Below, piece by piece: positions 59,296 through 64,000 of a stretch of 64,000 nucleotides of DNA (position 1 is its first letter; each line of letters opens with the position of its first letter). The position numbers were made by a program, and so were the translations under genes. Location: the NCBI RefSeq assembly GCF_000313135.1, contig NW_004457269.1:190385-254384 (forward strand). The letters are read 5' to 3'. This DNA is from Acanthamoeba castellanii str. Neff (Eukaryota; Discosea; Longamoebia; Acanthamoebidae). The notes under the pieces were generated by a model. That model saw nothing but the letters and a program-made list of their open reading frames with translations. It had not been told where the DNA came from and made no database searches.

Positions 59296-59891
59296 ATGAA
59301 GAGGGAACGCGACGAGAAGAAGGAGGACCCTACTATTGGAGAGGCGAAGCGAATCAAGAAGCAACCTCCACCCTATGACATTCTCGACAATGGGCGCATA
59401 GAAATCAAGTTTGACGTTGCCTTTGTTCAGGTCGGTGAAGATAAAGAGGAACGAAAGGAGAAAAAACAATGCACATGCCCACTACCCGAAGGCGACAGTG
59501 ATGATGAGTTCGAGTGCGACTGCGGAGCCGAAGACTCGGATGACGATGACGGTGAATGGGACTACGCGCGCGTGATCTGCGATGGAATCTGGTGTCCGCG
59601 AAGGACAAAAGATACCTGGAGAAGCAAGTCACTCGCTTGATCAAGTGGTCCTTCGAGGGTCTTACCCCAGAGTTTCGCAACTACACGGGCGCGAGCGTCG
59701 TGTTGGAGTGCGACATGCCGTCGGAAGAGAAGTGCAACCTCGACAAGGACGAAAAGGAGAAGAAGCGCATCAGCGGGACGATTGCCGAGCGCTCGAGCGT
59801 CGTCAAGTTCATGTCCTTCGACAAAGGAGTGCAATCCAACCCGCCCGACTTTAAGCACACAGTCGAGACACGCGCGTGGTCGAGCAGATAA
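59296..59891 (+). pseudogene. hypothetical acidic/Cys protein, one frameshift
   Basis: ATG 59296 (MKRERDEKKEDPTIGEAKRI) encodes a Lys/Glu-rich start, IEIKFDVAFVQVGEDKEERK and an acidic Cys-containing stretch (CTCPLPEGDSDDEFECDC). Near 59590 the frame slips to LVSAKDKRYLEKQVTRLIKW, GASVVLECDMPSEEKCNLDK and ends at 59891, followed by AATAAA. Together about 197 residues. May be a sequencing slip. Unknown function. Confidence 0.55.
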
Positions 59892-60218
59892 AAATAAACC
59901 CTGAACACTTCGCTTCTATCCTGGCCATGGAGACACATGAAAGTCGCTGCTGAATGGAGGGCAAGTTTGGCCACTGGATGGAAAGGGCACGCAAAAGCGC
60001 GCTTGGTGGGCGTTCTCAAGGGGCAAAAGAGGGAGCACACGTTGGCCTGCGCCTCTGGGTGGCGACGGAAACACAGTTAGGAAACCTCCCGTCGGTTTGC
60101 AGGCCGGCATGACGGAAAACTGGGTCTATCCATCGCGTGGCGAGCCACAACAACGTTTCCGTTTCTCATCCAGACACTACTACAGTTTCTATCGATTCCT
60201 GGCTTGCCACTCCAAGCG

Positions 60219-61187
60219 ATGCAATCCACCGACGTCTACCACACCACGCTGCGCACCACCTCGCTCCTGGGGGTCGCAGGCGAGAACGCCAAGGTCAAGA
60301 GGCGGACGCTCAACATCAACGACGCGGTCGGCGAGGAGAAGGTCCCAGGCTTTGAGTTCAAGAAGCGCTTGCCAGGCATTTTGGGGCTCATTCGAGAGCA
60401 AAAGCCCGACCTGCTGTTCCTGGTCGAAGCCACCCAAGCCGAACACATAAATCTATTGGGCTTTGAGTTGAGCAGCATGGGCTTCAGGGTCGTGTTTGGC
60501 GAGGGGAACGCTTCTCCTGGCTGCACGGCCAACGTGATCGGCTTCAACTCGACGCGCTTCCACCTCACGCACACCGAGAACATTCAACTCCTGTCGGACG
60601 ATCCGCAAGTGCCCGGAGACCAGTCGATGCCCAACGGCTGGGGCGCTAACCTCTTCGTCGCTCGCGTGCTCCTCTGCCACAACAGCAAAGTCGCAGTTCC
60701 GAAAAGGGAGCTCTTGCTCGGCGTTACGCACTTTCCCATCCACGCTGCGTCCGGCGCCGCTTGTACCGAGGCCCTGCGGCTCTGGCTCCAGATTCACGAC
60801 AAACAGCGCTACATCGTATCGGGCGATCTCAACACCTTCCACGACAAGGGCGGACCCGACCAGATCGCCAAGTTGCGCGCCGTCGCCACTGTCGAGGGCG
60901 AATCCAGCATCTGCCACGCCACTGGTCGCAAGGTTCTCAGTACCTACTTTGGCTTCCCCCACGACAAGTTCAAGTTCGACATCGACAAGTTCCTTGATCC
61001 GCTCGACTATGTGATCATCAACCCTGTCTTTGGAATGTTTGACGGCCCTCTCTTCACCGACACACGCTTCATCCCGTCCACGTCCCATAACGACGACGAC
61101 ATCGAGAACGCATCAGCAGAGGCACCGCTTCTGCGCTACACCAGCGATCACTTGCCGTTGTTCGCCAACCTGGAAGTGTTTTTGTGA
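60219..61187 (+). CDS. endonuclease/exonuclease/phosphatase-fold protein, 322 aa
   Basis: ATG 60219 (MQSTDVYHTTLRTTSLLGVA). EEP-family landmarks are in order: KPDLLFLVEAT (catalytic Glu after a beta strand, about residue 72), LLLGVTHFPIHAASGAACTE (His of the family 'THL'), RYIVSGDLNTFHD (GDxN, about 203), LDYVII, and the C-terminal TSDHLPLFANLEV (SDH catalytic pair). These Mg-dependent enzymes cleave phosphodiesters in nucleic acids or inositol phosphates or phospholipids; the substrate cannot be told. Close to family minimum size, intact and intronless. Confidence 0.88.
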   Translation: MQSTDVYHTTLRTTSLLGVAGENAKVKRRTLNINDAVGEEKVPGFEFKKRLPGILGLIREQKPDLLFLVEATQAEHINLLGFELSSMGFRVVFGEGNASPGCTANVIGFNSTRFHLTHTENIQLLSDDPQVPGDQSMPNGWGANLFVARVLLCHNSKVAVPKRELLLGVTHFPIHAASGAACTEALRLWLQIHDKQRYIVSGDLNTFHDKGGPDQIAKLRAVATVEGESSICHATGRKVLSTYFGFPHDKFKFDIDKFLDPLDYVIINPVFGMFDGPLFTDTRFIPSTSHNDDDIENASAEAPLLRYTSDHLPLFANLEVFL

Positions 61188-61374
61188 ACGCCCTAGCGAA
61201 ACAACGAGGCTCTTTTTGTGTTGTCACAGCAGCCATGTCTCTTTTCATTCTTTGCGAATGCGGCCGTGCCCAATGAAAAAAGGAGACTGATGAAGGAGTG
61301 GCATGATCTTAGGGAAGAACTGTGTTTTACGGCACCACGGCCATAGAAGCAAGAGTGAGCACGTCCATCCACCC

Positions 61375-61722
61375 ATGAAGCATCGGGTGAGTGCATCCAC
61401 GTCTTGTAGTGCCCCTCTTGTAATGCGGTCGCGAACCACTTTGCTCCTGCCGTCCTCTGCCCCTCTCACGACATATGCGGCGAGGACCTTGCGTCTCGTG
61501 CCGACGGGATGGTGCAAGACCGAAGCGGATTTGGCCACGCTGTATCCCGACGGCCGACGATACCTCGTTGATTGCGCAACAGGAGACAAGTTATACCTCA
61601 GCGACAAGGCAGCGCGGGAACTGGAAGATTGGATGGCAAAGATTCCCGCAGCCCTTGCGCGTTTAGAAGAACGTCGCCGACGATTTCGGCAGGCGCAGCC
61701 ACCATCGCACCCTGGCTGTTGA
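61375..61722 (+). CDS. small hypothetical protein, 115 aa
   Basis: ATG 61375 or the later ATG at MRSRTTLLLPSSAP. The core reads RLVPTGWCKTEADLATLYPD, RRYLVDCATGDKLYLSDKAA and a helical end ELEDWMAKIPAALARLEERR. Intact. No family recognised. Confidence 0.5.
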   Translation: MKHRVSASTSCSAPLVMRSRTTLLLPSSAPLTTYAARTLRLVPTGWCKTEADLATLYPDGRRYLVDCATGDKLYLSDKAARELEDWMAKIPAALARLEERRRRFRQAQPPSHPGC

Positions 61723-61874
61723 CCCCTGTTTGCAAGTGCTTCAACTTTCGGAAAAGTTGAATTGAAACGGCTGCCACGACCATGTCCTTATAAGTCTCCA
61801 TTTCTTTGGCATCTTCTTTCTTGTACTCTTACACCCACCTGCTCACTTCCACCCTCCCTCCCTCCCGCCACGCC

Positions 61875-62762
61875 ATGCAAGACCTCAAGAAGATTCGCAA
61901 GCGCCTGCGCCAGGAGGTCGACGCTGCCGACGCGCCCATCAAGGCCCTCGAGTATCACGCCGACGATATCAAAAAGGAAGCCAAACGCCGACGTTTGTGC
62001 TTGCTGCAAATCGCGGCCGACTTGCGGAAGGCCACCGAGCTCGTCGAATCGTCCGCCAAGACCAACTTGTATGTCGCCGACCTAATCAATGGGCTGTTCA
62101 ACAGGAACTTCATCGGCGAGGATTTGGCTCTTGGCAGGCTCTTCGACACCATTACGCAAAAAAGGGCCATCGACTTACTGCGTGTCATCAAGAAACACGA
62201 GGAAACGACGTCCTTGCAGCAGGCAGAGGCGCCCTGCGGAGTCGATTCGCGGCTTTACGAACTCATTCGAGGCAAGATCAAGGACATTGTCGACGTGTGC
62301 TACGAGACAACGTTGGAGAGCCATCCCTACCTGGCTACCAACAAGACGGACCACGACGGCGAGTTTGAGTGTTTTGCAGGGGAAAAGGTCTATCTCTTGG
62401 GCTCGGCGCAAGATGGTGCAGTGAAGGCCGTGGAGGAATGGCGGCGACCTGATTACGATGCGTTTGCGCTCCTCAACTGGGCGAACGCGAACCGCGACGG
62501 CTTTCCTGCCGCCGACTTCGAGCTCGCCACGGTCGAGGACAAGAGGAGAAAAGCATACGCCCACGACTCCCTCACTCTGAAGATTCCGGCGGTGCTTGTG
62601 TTTGTCAACCCGCTCGAGCCATTGACCACCGCTGCTGGCGACGACGACGGCGAAAGCGATGACGAAAGCGATGAGAAGGACAGCGACGACGATGACGAAG
62701 AGAAGGACGACCCAGAGATAAGCGATGAAGCGGCAAACACAACAACATCAACGACGGTTTAG
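61875..62762 (+). CDS. hypothetical protein with N-terminal coiled coil and acidic tail, 295 aa
   Basis: ATG 61875 (MQDLKKIRKRLRQEVDAADA), with TATAAG-like sequence about 85 bases upstream. A coiled-coil-like N-terminus is followed by a domain (VDSRLYELIRGKIKDIVDVC; ECFAGEKVYLLGSAQDGAVK; FALLNWANANRDGFPAADFE) and a strongly acidic C-terminus (DDESDEKDSDDDDEEKDD). The middle domain is duplicated directly downstream at 62921-63293. No family recognised. Intact. Confidence 0.65.
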   Translation: MQDLKKIRKRLRQEVDAADAPIKALEYHADDIKKEAKRRRLCLLQIAADLRKATELVESSAKTNLYVADLINGLFNRNFIGEDLALGRLFDTITQKRAIDLLRVIKKHEETTSLQQAEAPCGVDSRLYELIRGKIKDIVDVCYETTLESHPYLATNKTDHDGEFECFAGEKVYLLGSAQDGAVKAVEEWRRPDYDAFALLNWANANRDGFPAADFELATVEDKRRKAYAHDSLTLKIPAVLVFVNPLEPLTTAAGDDDGESDDESDEKDSDDDDEEKDDPEISDEAANTTTSTTV

Positions 62763-62920
62763 ACAACGACAACAAGCACGAGAAGGAGAAGGATCATCCA
62801 GATATGAACGCCGGCGAAGGCGGCAACTACTGCTCTCACAGTTGACGAGGACGCCAGCGTGTTGGCTGTTCTGCCCAAAACCAAATACAGAGATGTGCAA
62901 CTCATACCAACTCATAGCAC

Positions 62921-63293
62921 TAGATGAAACGACGACTCAGGAGGCAGAGGCGCCCGATGGCGTCGGTTCGCGGCTCTACGAACTCATCCGAGGCAAGGTC
63001 AAGAACATCGTCGACGTATGTTACGAGATAACTCTAGAGAGCCATCTATACCTGGCCGCCACAAACACGGACGGCCTCTATGGCGATGTTGCGATACCTG
63101 CGAGCCAAAAAGTCTATCTCTCGGGCTCGACGCAGGACGGTACAGTCGTGCCACAATGGCGGCGACCTGACTCTGATGCGTTTGCGCTCCTTGATTGGGT
63201 AAACACGAACGGCGACGGATTCGCTACCACCGAGCTCGCCACTATCAAGAAGGACGGCTACTCCTACAACAGCCTAACCCTAACCCATTGAAG
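62921..63293 (+). pseudogene. partial tandem duplicate of the 61875 gene
   Basis: Encodes ETTTQEAEAPDGVGSRLYEL, RGKVKNIVDVCYEITLESHL, DSDAFALLDWVNTNGDGFAT and YSYNSLTL, a diverged copy of about 125 codons from the middle of the upstream gene. The coiled-coil start is lacking. The frame ends two codons after SLTL inside a CCTAACCCTAACCC motif, exactly where the parent continues SLTLKI. Confidence 0.85.
63273..63286. repeat. telomere-like motif inside coding duplicate
   Basis: CCTAACCCTAACCC sits within the duplicate's last codons and appears to have shifted its frame; LKI resumes in the next frame just after it. Confidence 0.7.
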
Positions 63294-63308
63294 ATCTCAC
63301 GAACCACG

Positions 63309-63902
63309 ATGGAGAAGGACGAGGCAATGAAAACCAAAGACTTACCATTGACGAAGATGAAGGAGATGATGACGCCTGACAAGCCGAAGAAGAAGAAGGA
63401 GGAGGAGAGGAAGAAGAAGGAGGTGAAGTTTCAGTTGTGCGCCTTCCCCTCCAATATCCGCTGTGGTGACCGCTACCCGCTCGAGGTCGCGTTCCTCAAC
63501 TCTACCAACATCGACCACCCAAAAGAGGGCAAGACCATCAAGTGCTGCCTCACGCACACGTCCGTCGTCCAGGTGCCCCGCGCCGGCTGGTGCCTCGTCA
63601 TCGTGATCACTGCCACCGTGAAGAGTGGTGCACCACACCCCATTTGCCCGGATCTACTGCCGGCGATCGGGCACGAGTGCGGCGCACGCCTCGACAAGCC
63701 GCGCTACTCCTCTGGTCGACTCTCCACGCACATCTCGTTTGCCAAGACACCAACACAGTTGACCGGTGAGAGCTCTTCCCAGTTCTTCCTCCAGGTGTCG
63801 ATCTTCAAGGACGCCGAGGACGTCTTCACCACCACACCCGTATCCTTTGCAAACAATAAACGCGCATTGTTTTTATTTTATTGTTTTGGGTGGCTACCCT
63901 AA
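63309..63902 (+). CDS. hypothetical protein with Lys-rich start and beta-rich body, 197 aa
   Basis: ATG 63309 (MEKDEAMKTKDLPLTKMKEM), Lys/Glu-rich to about residue 40, then VKFQLCAFPSNIRCGDRYPL, TIKCCLTHTSVVQVPRAGWC, IGHECGARLDKPRYSSGRLS and SSSQFFLQVSIFKDAEDVFT, which look like an immunoglobulin-type beta sandwich. AATAAA at about 63855 lies inside the frame and the TAA stop is supplied by the telomere-like motif at 63897, so the true C-terminus may be shorter or altered. The frame is open upstream into the LKI part of the duplicated domain, so it may once have been fused to it. No family recognised. Confidence 0.55.
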   Translation: MEKDEAMKTKDLPLTKMKEMMTPDKPKKKKEEERKKKEVKFQLCAFPSNIRCGDRYPLEVAFLNSTNIDHPKEGKTIKCCLTHTSVVQVPRAGWCLVIVITATVKSGAPHPICPDLLPAIGHECGARLDKPRYSSGRLSTHISFAKTPTQLTGESSSQFFLQVSIFKDAEDVFTTTPVSFANNKRALFLFYCFGWLP

Positions 63903-63913
63903 ACCCTAACCCT
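63897..63913. repeat. telomere-like motif
   Basis: CCCTAAACCCTAACCCT, close to three units, immediately at the 3' end of the last gene. Ordinary sequence follows to the window end, so it is interstitial. Confidence 0.75.
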
Positions 63914-64000
63914 CCTTGTAACCATTGCTTTATGCACAACGATGGCATCCTGCAATTGCTACTGCTTGGCCCCACAACTCAGCACGGGCAACTTGTGATT

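Noticed and set aside
1..64000. The whole window as a free giant virus genome
   Set aside because: Multi-intron SDR, Rho and VIT/VWA genes, LTR and DIRS retroelements and CpG-depleted repeats point to a cellular chromosome.
63897..64000. Chromosome end at the right edge
   Set aside because: Only about three telomere-like units, followed by ordinary sequence.

Overview
The window looks like nuclear DNA of a free-living amoeba of the Acanthamoeba type. The evidence is GC-rich, CpG-rich coding DNA, genes with short GT-AG introns (a Rho GTPase, a VIT/VWA protein, a carbonyl-reductase-like SDR, a mucin-like surface protein), TTAGGG-type motifs, and genes typical of giant viruses of amoebae. The species assignment is inference. 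There is one assembly gap (30642-31104), so some frameshifts may be draft errors.

Layout. 0-8.3 kb: host-like genes (Rho GTPase 3' end, an intronless quinone-oxidoreductase-like MDR enzyme, a multi-exon VIT/VWA protein) separated by two strongly CpG-depleted tracts (about 0.34-1.6 kb and 3.8-5.6 kb) that look like old decayed repeats. 8.6-16.5 kb: two retroelements next to each other, a DIRS-type tyrosine-recombinase element and a Ty1/copia element with a recognisable 131-bp LTR and a primer site matching the anticodon region of initiator tRNA-Met. 17-30 kb: small, mostly intronless and often frame-broken ORFs of giant-virus flavour (F-box and ankyrin-like proteins, acidic tails, a secreted protein), with a clear six-exon host SDR gene at 20.7-22.0 kb among them. 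31-34.5 kb: a three-exon Ser/Pro-rich surface protein carrying three six-cysteine modules. 34.6-44 kb: the most virus-like part, with a TKL kinase, F-box/ankyrin remnant, secreted protein remnant, an unknown 364-aa protein, and an intact nucleocytoplasmic large DNA virus (NCLDV) major capsid protein at 40332-42008. 45.6-57 kb: a collinear block duplication; the left copy (45.6-48.7 kb) is compact and wrecked and the right copy (49.4-57.0 kb) is better preserved. 57-64 kb: further intronless genes, including an endonuclease/exonuclease/phosphatase-fold protein and a partial tandem duplication, ending at TTAGGG-like motifs.

Interpretation: a host chromosome segment holding remnants of one or more integrated giant viruses, plus transposons, undergoing mutational decay. 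Eight in-frame stops found in otherwise continuous reading frames are each one transition from a sense codon, and CpG is almost absent from the oldest tracts. Both fit methylation-type decay of silenced foreign DNA, which is inference. The intact capsid gene is the strongest single anchor for a viral origin.
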